Assembly: GCF_032854445.1 (NCBI RefSeq)
Contig: NC_088297.1
Coordinates: forward strand, 13,941,335 to 14,005,334
From: Liolophura sinensis
Taxonomy: Eukaryota; Mollusca; Polyplacophora; Chitonida; Chitonidae
Length of the DNA: 64,000 nt
Direction: 5' to 3'
Part shown: in pieces, positions 43,901-53,600 of the stretch
Layout: each line of letters opens with the position of its first letter
Numbering within the stretch: the stretch's first letter is position 1
The notes under the pieces: model-generated
Databases searched by the model: none
What the model was told of the DNA's origin: nothing
Seen by the model: the letters and a program-made list of their open reading frames with translations, nothing else
Program-made: the position numbers and the translations under genes

Positions 43901-44315
43901 TTTTATTTTTATCCCGAAAACTCCAGTTTTCATCCAGAAGTAAAGCTGACCCCCATCCTACACGTGAAAACTCCCGCAGCATGGAGTCATGCAACAATAA
44001 AATGAATAAATGAATGGACTTATTTAGTGTGACCAGGTGTTTAACCCGTTGTACTTTTCTTCGTGTTTAACAGGTAAGACCACGACTTGTGGGGAGTTCT
44101 GTAACTTTGTCCAAAATCAGGCACCTGATCTCATCTCACTTGTTTGCTCCTACCCGGGTTTTGTAAGTGCGAACAACTTCAACAATATGTGTCCGTTGAA
44201 GGATACGTCGTCACTGAACTGCCCAGCGGGAGGAATAAAGCTGACCAAGTACAAGGCTATGTGTAGTCACAAGACTGCGCTCGAAGCTTCTGCAGACCCA
44301 GTGGTTTGTCCATAG
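31876..44315 (+). CDS. Secreted cysteine-rich protein gene, four exons
   Basis: Exons 31876-31948, 34546-34617, 41364-41495 and 44074-44315 join to 519 nt, 172 residues plus TAG. All three introns are phase 1 with GT-AG ends, so exons 2 and 3 are symmetric. The product has an N-terminal signal peptide and 14 cysteines after it. Exon 3 has a C-x5-C-x11-C-x2-C pattern containing C-S-I-D-G-G-C-H-x-D-G and N-P-V-N-S-C. I recall similar motifs in invertebrate extracellular proteins but cannot name the domain. The even cysteine count and secretion suggest a disulphide-rich extracellular protein; its function is unknown. Intron 2 contains an LTR retrotransposon and intron 3 contains SINE and composite-repeat copies. 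A duplicated first exon lies at 59,936. Confidence 0.78.
32676..32852 (-). mobile_element. SINE family A, 5'-truncated, in intron 1
   Basis: The tail (gtttgattggtgttttacgc) through agctggacttgaactc is present; the tRNA head is missing. It lies in the first intron of the secreted cysteine-rich gene. Confidence 0.88.
33117..33314 (-). mobile_element. SINE family B, 3'-truncated, in intron 1
   Basis: Read in reverse it begins with the head ccggccccgatagctcggtt and continues through gatccaggatcaatcctggg and the body to gccttcggtaag. The 3' tail with cactcactcact is absent, unusual for a SINE and suggesting later deletion. Confidence 0.82.
34200..34460 (+). repeat. Composite repeat, 3' part, in intron 1
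   Basis: gcatcattgaaaactgatga, tgttaaacgttgttttggaa and ggatcttgcgattatcgact match 27.96-28.15 kb and 63.19-63.6 kb. It ends 85 bp before exon 2 of the secreted gene. A further related scrap lies near 34,920-35,000. Confidence 0.65.
34546..34617 (+). CDS. Secreted cysteine-rich protein exon 2
   Basis: The acceptor tactttag ends at 34545 and the donor gtaagt begins at 34618. The 72 nt, symmetric phase 1, encode AGKCLEACYTEEA followed by a short linker and SQTCV, with three cysteines. No repeat or mobile element overlaps it. Confidence 0.75.
35325..36858 (+). repeat. 5' LTR with internal tandem repeats
   Basis: It starts TGTAACG and ends GGCA. From about 35,880 to 36,530 it is made of imperfect units with ccgacttgccgtgagcaaag, cagccgtagctaggtgccgt and gacgggctgac. 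The equivalent part of the 3' LTR is shorter. A 39-43-bp-arm hairpin sits within this array. Confidence 0.78.
35966..36055. repeat. Near-perfect inverted repeat (about 40-bp arms, 6-nt loop)
   Basis: The left arm (ggcatgtctgtcag ... gcacctagctacgggtg) and the right arm (cacccgtagctaggtgc ... ctgacagacatgcc) are complementary except for a single-base indel, with the loop gctttg at 36,008-36,013. The GC-rich stem lies inside the LTR repeat array. Confidence 0.95.
37090..38200 (+). pseudogene. LTR element gag remnant with CCHC zinc knuckle
   Basis: At 38,149-38,190 the translation CWRCDKKGHFKRDC fits C-x2-C-x4-H-x4-C, the nucleic-acid-binding knuckle of retroelement Gag. The preceding kilobase has broken frames with acidic, glutamine-rich stretches but no intact ORF, fitting a decayed capsid region. 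Confidence 0.72.
38640..39620 (+). pseudogene. LTR element reverse transcriptase and RNase H remnant
   Basis: FRIMPFGICTAPGTFERFM (about 38,985-39,045) is the Gypsy reverse transcriptase block. The Y-x-D-D region that should follow is disrupted by a frameshift. A second frame then reads LGKSFDEMMELLHEVFGRL and LRLKPSKC to about 39,200. At 39,480-39,600, FIIYTDASNFGFGAVLSQ is the RNase H start. The changes of frame show that it cannot make a working polyprotein. Confidence 0.82.
40020..40240 (+). pseudogene. LTR element integrase zinc-binding domain remnant
   Basis: VVPKPLRLKILAECQDSVSG followed by GHHGVFKTLNK is the H-H half of the integrase H2C2 domain. In another frame SDVRQWCRTS follows, the start of the C-C half. 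The catalytic core is absent; the 3' LTR starts at about 40,250. Confidence 0.75.
40250..41001 (+). repeat. 3' LTR
   Basis: It shares the start (tgtaacgaagatcaagttct), the scattered middle blocks (gactgtcgata, cagacagccgtgg) and the end with the 5' LTR, and has its own short gtgggtacc triplication at 40,787-40,805. Many differences from the 5' LTR indicate an old insertion. Confidence 0.75.
41008..41064 (+). mobile_element. SINE family A tail fragment abutting the LTR
   Basis: aataagtgaactattcttga, then gtacggcataaaacattcat and an aaat tail, directly after the 3' LTR end. Presumably the LTR element inserted into a SINE, or a deletion brought them together. Confidence 0.75.
41364..41495 (+). 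CDS. Secreted cysteine-rich protein exon 3
   Basis: The acceptor cttttaag ends at 41363 (long pyrimidine tract) and the donor gtaaac begins at 41496. The 132 nt encode GMCSIDGGCHADGAVNPVNS, CEQCDF and a tail with EWSPVLYELNN. The four-cysteine motif with conserved Asp, Gly and Asn-Pro looks like a self-contained small module, consistent with its symmetric phase 1 exon. Confidence 0.82.
41758..41978 (+). mobile_element. SINE family A, divergent copy in intron 3
   Basis: gcagtgagtttaagtccaac, the body, and cttgagtaaagcaattgaat show a diverged copy with a damaged tRNA head and shortened tail. Confidence 0.7.
42060..42900 (+). repeat. Composite repeat copy in intron 3
   Basis: It contains gtgtgaccatttacgagcta, the ggacggaatcat block, ccatgacagaatatcagttg and tgtgacgttgattgaaatcg. 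These match 27-28.4 kb and the right end of the window (63.9-64.0 kb). The reverse transcriptase part is deleted. Confidence 0.6.
42901..43588. other. Intronic sequence without recognised features
   Basis: Only short ORFs are present. I see no mobile element apart from the flanking copies. Confidence 0.5.
43591..43838 (+). mobile_element. SINE family A, near full-length, in intron 3
   Basis: The head ccgtggctcagttggttagg has lost about 20 bp downstream of it (gctagacgcagg); the rest is complete to gtacggcgtaaaacaccagt and caaataaag. Confidence 0.88.
44074..44315 (+). CDS. Secreted cysteine-rich protein terminal exon
   Basis: The acceptor gtttaacag ends at 44073. The exon encodes 80 codons from GKTTTCGEFCNFV to ADPVVCP and TAG at 44313-44315, with seven cysteines. 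The stop is followed 53 bp later by AATAAA. Confidence 0.82.
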
Positions 44316-44367
44316 CAGACAATGTACAGCCATCGACACCATTCCGGGCGACGACACTTACAAGATT

Positions 44368-44373
44368 AATAAA
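44368..44373 (+). promoter_or_regulatory. Polyadenylation signal AATAAA
   Basis: AATAAA lies 53 bp after the TAG of the secreted cysteine-rich gene, in gattaataaaccgac. The position is typical for a short 3' UTR. Confidence 0.6.
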
Positions 44374-44509
44374 CCGACTGGTACGGACTTACATGAGAGC
44401 ACCTCATAATAATGGAAGTAATTCTGAAAACTTATATGTTTAGTAAACACATTTCTGAAAATTTAGGACTTTTCTTGTTTTTAAACAGCTGTTAACGTAT
44501 CTTTCTCGC

Positions 44510-45330
44510 TAGCTGGTTGAGGAATTGGTGAGCTGGTTAACGGTTGGTTTGCTGGTGGGTAACATCCAGTTTGACAGATTGGTTAATTGGCGGGTTGTTG
44601 GAGAGATTATTTAACTGATGAGTTGGTTGATGGGTTGGTTAACTAATGAGTTAGTCTCCCACAGTCTAGATTGGTGTACCCATGCGTCAAAACAGACATT
44701 CCTAAACCACCCGTGAATCAAAAAGGACGTTTGAGGTAATCGCAAGGCCAAATTCCAAATCTACTTATAACACAAACTACCAAATAACTAAGAAAGTATA
44801 TACACGTAAATATAATTCATACGTACAGCATAGAGAGTAAAACCAGAGCAGCGACGACAGTGTGATAGACGTACAGCATAGAGAGTAAAACCAGAGCAGC
44901 GACGACAGTGTGATAGACGTACAGCATAGAGAGTAAAACCAGAGCAGCGACGACAGTGTGATAGTGGGTAAATAGTGTGATAGTGGGTGAAATCCCGCCT
45001 CTTCCTCAGTTAAGGTCCCTTGACATTGTATTAATGTGATTGTATGTTAAGTGTGATCACAGCACAGTATTTTGAGTAATTCTAAACCAGTTACGTCGAC
45101 TTAGTTCCAATGAACGTGACCTTAAGCCATGGCGTGTGCTAATTGCTACTTATTTATGCATTTACAAGAACAGATAGAAGTAAAACTCTGAATGAGGTAA
45201 ACTGACAGGAAGCCGTATTTTGCCAGTTACGTGTGGCCATTTGCCAGCTGTCACACTGTTGTCGCTGCTCTGATCTTACTCTCTATGTTGTTCTTCGTTA
45301 ATTATATTACTCTAACTGTTCATGTAAATG
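44510..45330. repeat. Composite repeat copy with inverted satellite-like stretch
   Basis: At 44,510-44,655 ggttggttaactaatgagtt and similar motifs are the reverse complement of the 56-bp array type (aactcactggttaat). From 45,050 on, attttgagtaattctaaacc and ccagctgtcacactgttgtc continue in the forward orientation of the family. Confidence 0.55.
44821..44964. repeat. 48-bp minisatellite, three identical units
   Basis: Units 44821-44868, 44869-44916 and 44917-44964 (acgtacagcatagagagtaa ... gtgtgatag) appear identical, implying a recent triplication. Confidence 0.95.
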
Positions 45331-45350
45331 TATATATAATATCGATTTAC

Positions 45351-45690
45351 ACGTCCGCCTCGGGAGCGGTATATCCACGATCAATCCTGGGTCGAGTCAC
45401 ACCTAAGACCTTAAAAGAGGAAGTTGGAACTTCCTCGCTTGGCGTTCAGCATGAAGGGGATAGTACAACGACTGCTTGATCCGTATCAGTATAATGGCTC
45501 GGGCGGGGCAGTTTATTTGCCTTCGGTAAGGTGTCTCAGTGAAGCAGCACCAGATATAAGAGCGGTAAAAATCCGTCCTGCAACAAGGAGTCACATTACA
45601 TGCACTCTAAGGACTCTTTCGTCGTGATATGACTGAAAAATTGTTAAGTACGACGTGAAACCCCAAGCATTCACTCACTCACTCAAATTA
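45351..45690 (+). mobile_element. SINE family B, slightly 5'-truncated
   Basis: The copy starts in the tRNA-like part (cgtccgcctcgggagcggta) and is complete to gtacgacgtgaaaccccaag and cattcactcactcactc. It interrupts a composite-repeat copy. Confidence 0.88.
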
Positions 45691-46837
45691 CACGCCCCTC
45701 GTACCTTCTTCTTAAGCAGAATTAGTTTTAAAAAATTGCAGTGAAGTATGAAATTAGGCCAGAATCATGCAAAGTGAAGCAGTCAAAACTTTTCAATGAT
45801 GTTTGAAAGACGCAAGGTGTGTACTAGGCGAATAAAAATAAGTGAAATCAGTATAGTTGGGATACCAAAATATAAATAATGAGTGAGGTTAAGAATTCGA
45901 TAAAATCGAATATTTTCACTTACTTTACTGACTTACCAGCTTGGGTGTGTACAGAGCAGCTTGAGTGTTCTGCCTAGTTTGTCAGTGTGGGTGTTTTTCC
46001 AAAGCTTATAAACACACCTTATCCTTTTAGACCGGTGTAGAGTTTTCTCCCCTTTGCGAAGTACAGTGCCAACTGGACCAAATGAGTGGCTGAAATTGTA
46101 TCTTCATGTCTGAGAACGTCATGCTTATGCATTCGAGAGTTAGTAGAGGGTGAAGTTTAGAACACTTTTCCTGGTTCATAATGTAAAACTGTATAAGCTC
46201 GGTTACGACGGCAAGAGCTCGTTGCCTGGGGTGACATCATAATTAATAAAAAGCAGTGGCATGCTGTCTATTGGGCGGAGTTTAGTATGTTTTGACCAAG
46301 GGCGACCCCAGTTACATGACGTGTTATCGACTTTAATAGAAACCCTGTTTCTGACTCTTCAAAGTTATTCGCACGTCATAACAAAATGTTTTAACAGTAT
46401 AAAAAAACCTTCATAAATGAATTTTATTTTATTTCTTGTAGTATATGATCTGACGGCAGTATAGTTTTAGGAATGGATGTTAAGACATTCTGTTATAAAA
46501 AAAAAACAACGTTGATTATTCCATGAGACAGTAGTGTAGGCTGTATGTCTGTGTGGACCGTGTTGCTGCAGTGATAGCAACAGCTCCGTGCTCTCATTGT
46601 CCAGCGCACCACTTCCTTTTTTTAATAGTTGTGACGTCACACGGGGCAATGAGTTTCGATGTCCAAACCGAGGCTTATGGAACTTAATATTATGAATTAT
46701 TTAAAGTGTTCTAATAGCATTTGCCTTACAATAATATAGACGTACAACATGTCAGTTTGTAGAGCTTGTGGTGTTATGTGGCAATTTTGGTAGTGAGCTC
46801 GAGTATGACTGATTTTACAGACGAGCATCACTGTCTC
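45691..46837. other. Composite-repeat scrap and unassigned sequence
   Basis: At 45,735-45,860 gccagaatcatgcaaagtga matches the block before the reverse transcriptase at 27.1 kb. The rest shows no gene or recognised element. Confidence 0.45.
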
Positions 46838-47091
46838 TCGCGTGGCGTTCAGCATGAAGGGGATAGTGCAACGACTGGTTGACCCGTATCAGTATAATGG
46901 CTCGGGCGGGGCGGCTTGCTTGCCTTCGGTAAGTCGTCTCAGTGAGGCAGCACTAAATAAAAGAGCGGTGGAAATCCGTCCTGCAACAAGGAGGCACATT
47001 ACACGTACATGCACCCTAATGATTCCTTCGTCGTCATATGACTGAAAAATTGTTGAGAACGACGTTAAACCCCAAGCACTCACTCACTCAC
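46838..47091 (+). mobile_element. SINE family B, 5'-truncated
   Basis: From gcgtggcgttcagcatgaag to gttgagaacgacgttaaacc and actcactcactcact. The tRNA head is missing. Confidence 0.88.
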
Positions 47092-47263
47092 TGTCTCTCA
47101 ACGCTCAACATAAGCGACTGGTTAAAAGAACTAGCTACAGTTTGTAGTTTTATTGGCAGTATAAAATTTAGTTGAAAACTGTTTGTTGAGTTTCCCTATC
47201 GCTGGATAACACTCCATGTTCAATTATTTACAGTTACATTGATTTGTTTTATTTGTGTTATTT

Positions 47264-47314
47264 GAGTGCTGTTTTACGCCGTACTCAAGAATATTTCACT
47301 TATACGACGGCGGC
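47264..47314 (-). mobile_element. SINE family A tail fragment
   Basis: gttttacgccgtactcaaga through ttatacgacggcggc, ending abruptly within the conserved tail. Confidence 0.8.
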
Positions 47315-47544
47315 ATGGAGGGATGAAATTAGTCTGACAGATCAAACATGTCAAACAGTTTCACTACATAATCCAACTGCCTCACCGATCGTTTGCAAAT
47401 TACTCCATTTCTATTATCTGATTATTCTCAAGCCACCGTCCTTGGGGGTGGGGGGAGGGGGGATGTAATTTGCTACTGTATAACCATTTACATAAACAGT
47501 AATTATAAAACACTAAATTGACTAGAAGCGGAGTGACCAATGAC

Positions 47545-47603
47545 CAAGCAGTCGTAGAAGTGAAATGCTCTTTAGTACGACGTAAAACACTAATCAAATA
47601 CAC
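47545..47603 (+). mobile_element. SINE family A tail fragment
   Basis: gtcgtagaagtgaaatgctc, then gtacgacgtaaaacactaat and caaata. It is an old fragment. Confidence 0.65.
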
Positions 47604-47847
47604 TGTCAAAATTTTAAGGTTAGCTCGACCCAATTTTTCAGGGTCGCAGGCAAACGGACCCTGAAATATAGGATCGGAGAATAAGGGTCGAATTGTTTGA
47701 CGCTAACAACAAGGTCATTGTTCTAAATACGACAGATTTTTAAGGTTGAAACACTGACCCTATATATTTGGGACGCTCATTTTTAGGGTTGCGAACACAG
47801 GCAAGTTTTTCTTCCATTTGACTCTAAAATTTACATCACTAGATCAC

Positions 47848-48008
47848 AGGCCCCGATATCACAGTTGGTAGAGCTTTCGCTACGGAAGTGGTAGATCCAG
47901 GATCAGTTCTAGGTCGAGGCACACCTGACCCTAAAAAGCGGAGTTGTAATTTCTTCGCTTGGCGTTCAGCATGAAGAGGATAGTGCAACGACTGGTTGAC
48001 CCTTATCA
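47848..48008 (+). mobile_element. SINE family B, 3'-truncated
   Basis: The head aggccccgatatcacagttg and the body to gactggttgacccttatcag are present, then unrelated sequence. Loss of the 3' half is unusual for a retroposed SINE. Confidence 0.82.
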
Positions 48009-48379
48009 GACATGTATTTACCAATCACCGGTTTCGCTGTGTTCTGGAGAAACAAATGACACATCTTTCCTTCGTTTTACTCTAAAAAACATTTTTGAAA
48101 AGACTTTTCAGAAGCACGCGTTATAGTAACTGTAACCAAAAGTAAGTCACATGTGTGGCAGGTCACCAGGTGCAGTGTGTACAGTGTGACTTTTCCTACC
48201 TTCACTGATAAAGAGCTTGAACTCAAATCTTCCCTATTGCTGTAATGTTTCCATAAATACTATCTTAGTGAAACTCGGTGATACTATGTAAGACCAAAGC
48301 ATAGGTGTTCCAATGGGTGTTGCTATTATCGCTTTGGTGGTAAACCTGCCAGCTCGGTTCAATGACCCAAGAACCTTTG

Positions 48380-48840
48380 TGCGACCAGAGTTGTCCTTTC
48401 TTCGCTCTTTCTACAACAATTCCTCATACAAATTTAATTGATAGAATCCCATCACTAATTGTATCGGTGTTTAATAAAGCTGGTCACCGCTATATTAACA
48501 TCAAATGTAACAAAGCCTTCTTCAGTTCCACCACATACAAGGATTGCCATTCATATAACGTTTTCATATACACTGAGTTCCTTGAATTTCTCATTAATAA
48601 CGCCTATGTGAAATTCGTGGAAACCATATGTCAACAGTGTATAGGTATTCCGCTGGGTACAAATTGTGCTGCCCTTTTGACCTATACCTGTTCTCAAATG
48701 AATACGACTATATGCAGAAACTACTAAGTAATGTTCACCAGGCTCGATCTCTCTCATTCCCCACTCAGTATATTGATGATCTGCTGGCTTTAGACAATCT
48801 ATCTGTAGCAATGGCTGTGAAAGGCCCTGTATATTGACAA
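48380..48840 (+). pseudogene. Penelope-like reverse transcriptase fragment
   Basis: One frame reads FFALSTTIPHTNLIDRI, then FLEFLINNAYVKFVETICQQ and CIGIPLGTNCAALL. It then shifts to a second frame with FSNEYDYMQKLLSN and QYIDDLLALDNL. This order (D-R-I, I-P-x-G-T-N-C-A, Y-I-D-D) is that of the reverse transcriptase palm domain, and the catalytic Y-I-D-D aspartates are still present. The shift between the two blocks makes it a pseudogene. Confidence 0.78.
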
Positions 48841-48867
48841 GAAACCAGGAAACCGTTCGTCTCGTGG

Positions 48868-49107
48868 ATGACGCCACGTGTGGCTTTGGGTCACCATCCC
48901 CTCGCCATCTTAGAATCGTTCCATTTTTTTGAGCATCCCTCACCCTCTGAGAAAATGCTTCGGCCTGCCAGGCCATGTTGGATTTGTTCCAAGACAGGGC
49001 GACGACGGGAAACTCCTTACATGTGCCCAGTCTGTCCTGAGAAACCAGTTCTGCGCGAAGACGTGTACTTCAAACGATATCGTGCAAGGTGGTCCGCATT
49101 CATGTGA
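48868..49107 (+). pseudogene. piggyBac-type transposase C-terminal zinc-ribbon remnant
   Basis: A 79-codon ORF contains RPCWICSKTGRRRETPYMCP followed by VCPEKPVLREDVYFKRY. The C-x2-C...R-R-R-E-T-x-Y-x-C-x2-C arrangement near the end of a protein, followed by a C-F-x-x-Y-like end, is what I know from the C termini of piggyBac-derived transposases. The last cysteines are replaced. The upstream catalytic region was not found, so this is a relic. Confidence 0.55.
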
Positions 49108-49235
49108 AGATAAGGTGTCAGAATACACGTGTGTAAGTGACCCTTCTCTCATTCACACAGCAAACGTCAGTGTTACTGATCGGGTTTTAGTCGGTAAATA
49201 ATTTTTGCCGAGGGACAGTAATATCCTCAAATAGA

Positions 49236-49501
49236 TTTATTTATTCATTTATTTGATTGGTGTTTTACGCCGTACTCAAGAATATTTCACTTATACGACG
49301 GCGGCCAGCATTATGGTGGGTGTAAACCGGGCACAGCCCGGGGAAAACCCACGACCATCCCCAGGTTGTTGATAGACCATCCCACGCACGGCCTGACACG
49401 AAGCCAGCATGAGCTGGACTTGAACTCACAGCGACCGCATTGGTGAGAGGTTTCTGGGTCATTACGCTGCGCTAGCCAACTGAGCCACTGAGCCCCCTCC
49501 C
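49236..49501 (-). mobile_element. SINE family A, full-length with target-site duplication
   Basis: A minus-strand copy with tail ttatttattcatttatttga and tRNA head ending tgagccactgagccccctc. The 11-bp direct repeat CCTCAAATAGA at 49225-49235 and 49502-49512 marks the insertion. Confidence 0.92.
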
Positions 49502-49639
49502 CCTCAAATAGAATATTTCGTTTTATTTTGTTCACATTTTACCATATAAATTAGTTATTATTGCCATGATTGGGCTATGAGGGAGCTGTCCGACTATCAC
49601 GTGACTAGTTTTCACCATCTTTAATAAGAAACAATAAAA

Positions 49640-50510
49640 ACTCACTTAGTTTACTGTTTGGAGCGCAGATATCAATCTATAAAATTAAACAGCATGATAA
49701 ACGATGAAAACAGATGGAAGAGCTAGGCAACCACGTTTTACGTTTTTTCTTACCACCTTTCCTCTGATAAGAAGACACGACTAGAGATTAGAGATAAAGT
49801 TCGAAAACACGGTGAAGTGGTATGTCTTTATGTAATTTGGGCAATAAAATTCAATCATCCGTCCACTCATTTTAGACGGCTGACACTTTCACATAAGCGT
49901 AAAAGTCTGTAGGTGAGAAAAGTCAGCTTTGACGCCACTGGCGCGTAAATTCATTCCTGGCATCACTGATATCTGTCTGTCCCCAATAACATTCATCTGG
50001 ACTATTTGAGAACTGCACACCTTTGATAACAAACAAACATTGGGTGATTCTAGATCATTGGCTCTTACCTTTGCAGTACCATTACTGCACCTTTTACTTA
50101 GTTCTGCTTAAGCTATGTGCTAGAGGATGTGCATGTTACTACTACTTAAGCAGTTAGAATGAAGCCGTAACTGATCCACAAGAGACTGTCGTCGCTGGGC
50201 TGGTTTTACTCTCCATGTTGTTGTCTTTTTTACATTTGACAAATATGACGTGCAAGGCTCTAAGTCATACATTAAAATATGTCAGTGACTTGCTAAATGT
50301 CCGTGGTTTATCTTAGGCAGTCTCGATAAGACGTGCGTGTTTTATTCTCTGGGACGTACTGGATTTTGGGTTCACTCCCGGTCTTGGGCAGAGTACATGG
50401 GGATTCGTGACACTAAATTGCCAAAGGCCGGGGCTTTATGCGTCATAATAAAACTTACCGTCATTGTATCAGTCAAAAACAGAACTCAAACTAGTCTCCT
50501 TCACCAGAAT
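49640..50510 (+). repeat. Composite repeat, 5' part (second large copy)
   Basis: aacagcatgataaacgatga, atcactgatatctgtctgtc, ccccaataacattcatctgg and gacactaaattgccaaaggc match 24.9-25.75 kb block by block. It leads directly into the 56-bp array. Confidence 0.75.
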
Positions 50511-50514
50511 GTTG

Positions 50515-53050
50515 GTTAACAAGCCTGTCAACCAGCCACCCTCTTAAACACCCTTTCAGCTAACTCACATGTTAACAAGCCTGTCAACCAGCCATCCTCT
50601 TAATCACCCTATCAACTAACTCACTGGTTAATAAGCCTGTCAACCAGCCATCCTCTTAAACACCCTATCAACTAACTCACCGGTTAATAAGCCTGTCACC
50701 CAGCCATCCTCTTAATCAACCTATCAACTAACTCACCGATTTTAAACCTTTCAACCAGCCATCCTCTTAATCACCCTATCAACTAACTCACTGGTTAATA
50801 AGCCTGTCAACCAGCCATCCTCTTAAAAACCTTATCAACTAACTCACTGGTTAATAAGCCTGTCAACCAGCCATCCTCTTAAACACCCTATCAGCTAACT
50901 CACCGGTTAATAAGCCTGTCAACCAGCCATCCTCTTAATCACCCTATCAACTAACTCACCGGTTAATAAGCCTGTCAACCAGCCATCCTCTTAATCACCC
51001 TATCTACTAACTCACTGGTTAATAAGCCTGTCAACCAGCCATCCTCTTAATCACCATATCATCTAACTCACCGGTTAATAAGCCTGTCAACCAGCCATCC
51101 TCTTAAACACTTTATCAGCCAACTCACCGGTTGATAAGCCTGTCAACCAGCCAAACTATCAATCACCCTATCAACTAACTCACTGGTTAATAAGCCTGTC
51201 AACCAGCCATCCTCTTAATCACCCTATCAACTAACTCACTGGTTAATAAGCCTGTCAACCAGCCATCCTCTTAATCACCCTATCAACTAACTCACTGGTT
51301 AATAAGCCTGTCAACCAGCCATCCTCTTAAACACCCTACCAGCTAACTCACCGGTTGATAAGCCTGTCAACCAGCCATCCTCTTAATCACCCTATCAACT
51401 AACTCACCGGTTAATAAGCCTGTCAACCAGCCATCCTCTTAATCACCCTATCAACTAACTCACCGGTTAATAAGCCTTTCAACCAGCCATCCTCTTAATC
51501 ACCCTATCAACTAACTCACCGGTTAATAAGCCTTTCAACCAGCCATCCTCTTAATCACCCTATCAACTAACTCACTGGTTAATAAGCCTGTCAACCAGCC
51601 ATCCTCTTAATCACCCTATCAGCTAACTCACCGGTTAATAAGCCTGTCAACCAGCCATCCTCTTAATCACCCTATCAACTAACTCACCGGTTAATAAGCC
51701 TGTCAACCAGCCATCCTCTTAATCACCCTATCAACTAACTCACTGGTTAATAAGCCTGTCAACCAGCCATCCTCTTAATCACCCTATCAGCTAACTCACC
51801 GGTTAATAAGCCTGTCAACCAGCCATCCTCTTAATCACCCTATCAACTAACTCACCGGTTAATAAGCCTGTCAACCAGCCATCCTCTTAATCACCCTATC
51901 AGCTAACTCACCGGTTAATAAGCCTGTCAACCAGCCATCCTCTTAATCACCCTATCAACTAACTCACCGGTTAATAAGCCTGTCAACCAGCCATCCTCTT
52001 AATCACCCTATCAACTAACTCACCGGTTAATAAGCCTTTCAACCAGCCATCCTCTTAATCACCCTATCAACTAACTCACTGGTTAATAAGCCTGTCAACC
52101 AGCCATCCTCTTAATCACCCTATCAGCTAACTCACCGGTTAATAAGCCTGTCAACCAGCCATCCTCTTAAACACTTTATCAGCCTACTCACCGGTTGATA
52201 AGCCTGTCAACCAGCCAAACTATCAATCACCCTATCAACTAACTCACTGGTTAATAAGCCTGTCAACCAGCCATCCTCTTAATCACCCTATCAACTAACT
52301 CACTGGTTAATAAGCCTGTCAACCAGCCATCCTCTTAATCACCCTATCAGCTAACTCACCGGTTGATAAGCCTGTCAACCAGCCATCCTCTTAATCACCC
52401 TATCAACTAACTCACCGGTTAATAAGCCTTTCAACCAGCCATCCTCTTAATCACCCTATCAACTAACTCACTGGTTAATAAGCCTGTCAACCAGCCATCC
52501 TCTTAATCACCCTATCAACTAACTCACCGGTTAATAAGCCTTTCAACCAGCCATCCTCTTAATCACCCTATCAACTAACTCACTGGTTAATAAGCCTGTC
52601 AACCAGCCATCCTCTTAATCACCCTATCAGCTAACTCACCGGTTAATAAGCCTGTCAACCAGCCATCCTCTTAAAAACCTTATCAACTAACTCACTGGTT
52701 AATAAGCCTGTCAACCAGACAACCTCCCAATCACCCTATCAACTAACTCACCGGTTAATAAGCCTGTCAACCAGCCATCCTCTTAAACACTTTATCAGCC
52801 AACTCACCGGTTGATAAGCCTGTCAACCAGCCAAACTATCAATCAGCCTATCAACTAACTCACCGGTTAATAAGCCTGTCAACCAGCCATCCTCTTAAAC
52901 ATCCTATCAACTTACTCACCATTTAATAAGCCTGTTAACCAACCATCCTGTTAAACACCCTATCAACTTACTCATCATATAATAAGCCTGTCACCCAGCC
53001 ATCTTCTTAAACACCCTATCAACTAACTCACCGGTTAAAAGGCCTGTCAT
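50515..53050. repeat. 56-bp satellite array, about 45 units
   Basis: The unit is cctgtcaaccagccatcctc, ttaatcaccctatcaactaa, ctcaccggttaataag (56 bp). Starts are at 50,524, 50,580 and every 56 bp after that. Most units differ at two or three sites (ctcactggtt/ctcaccggtt, atcaact/atcagct, cctgtc/cctttc). Longer blocks of units recur (for example the pair with aaacactttatcagcc followed by aaactatcaatcacc, at about 51,110, 52,170 and 52,790), showing higher-order duplication. Only the last few units are clearly degenerate. Confidence 0.97.
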
Positions 53051-53600
53051 CCTGCACAACAGTTGATCAGTCTGTCCAGGGCCCCACCAACTGGTCAATC
53101 TGTCAACCATTCCGTCAGTTAGCCGTGCTGTCAGCCAGACGAGAATAGCTAAATAGCCGAATACTGTATATATGATTTCAAAAGATCTAAGTTATTAGTC
53201 CTTGGGATACGTTTAAACATCGTCTGTCAATCTTCCACACATTATAGTTGTGATTCTGTTGGCTCAAATCGGTATATGGCATGCATTGCAGTACTCTCAG
53301 ATTGATTTTTAAATCTGTCAACCAGTCCACCAATCAATCCACCTACTCACCATGGACCAGTGAATTAATCCGTATGCCAGCTCAGCCATCTGTCAACAAA
53401 CAAATCCTTGTGCCATATTGTTGATTATCCTACTAGTTTAACGACCTGCCAGCCTACCAGTAAATTGATCTACCAACCTGCTCAGCACAGTGTCGATGTG
53501 TTAAGCAGACCACGGTCTGTTGATTAATCTACCAACCTGTTCACCAGTCAGTCAACCACTCCATCGTTCGATCAGACAGTTACGTCTAATAAATTGCAAG
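53051..53600 (+). repeat. Composite repeat resuming after the satellite
   Basis: tctgtcaaccattccgtcag, gctcaaatcggtatatggca and ccgtatgccagctcagccat match 25.85-25.97 and 26.13-26.25 kb. The flanks on both sides of the array are thus the same repeat that carries only a stub of the array at 25.8 kb. Confidence 0.75.

Noticed and set aside
50515-53050. CRISPR-like array (regular repeats)
   Set aside because: The 56-bp units are contiguous without unique spacers and the genome is eukaryotic.
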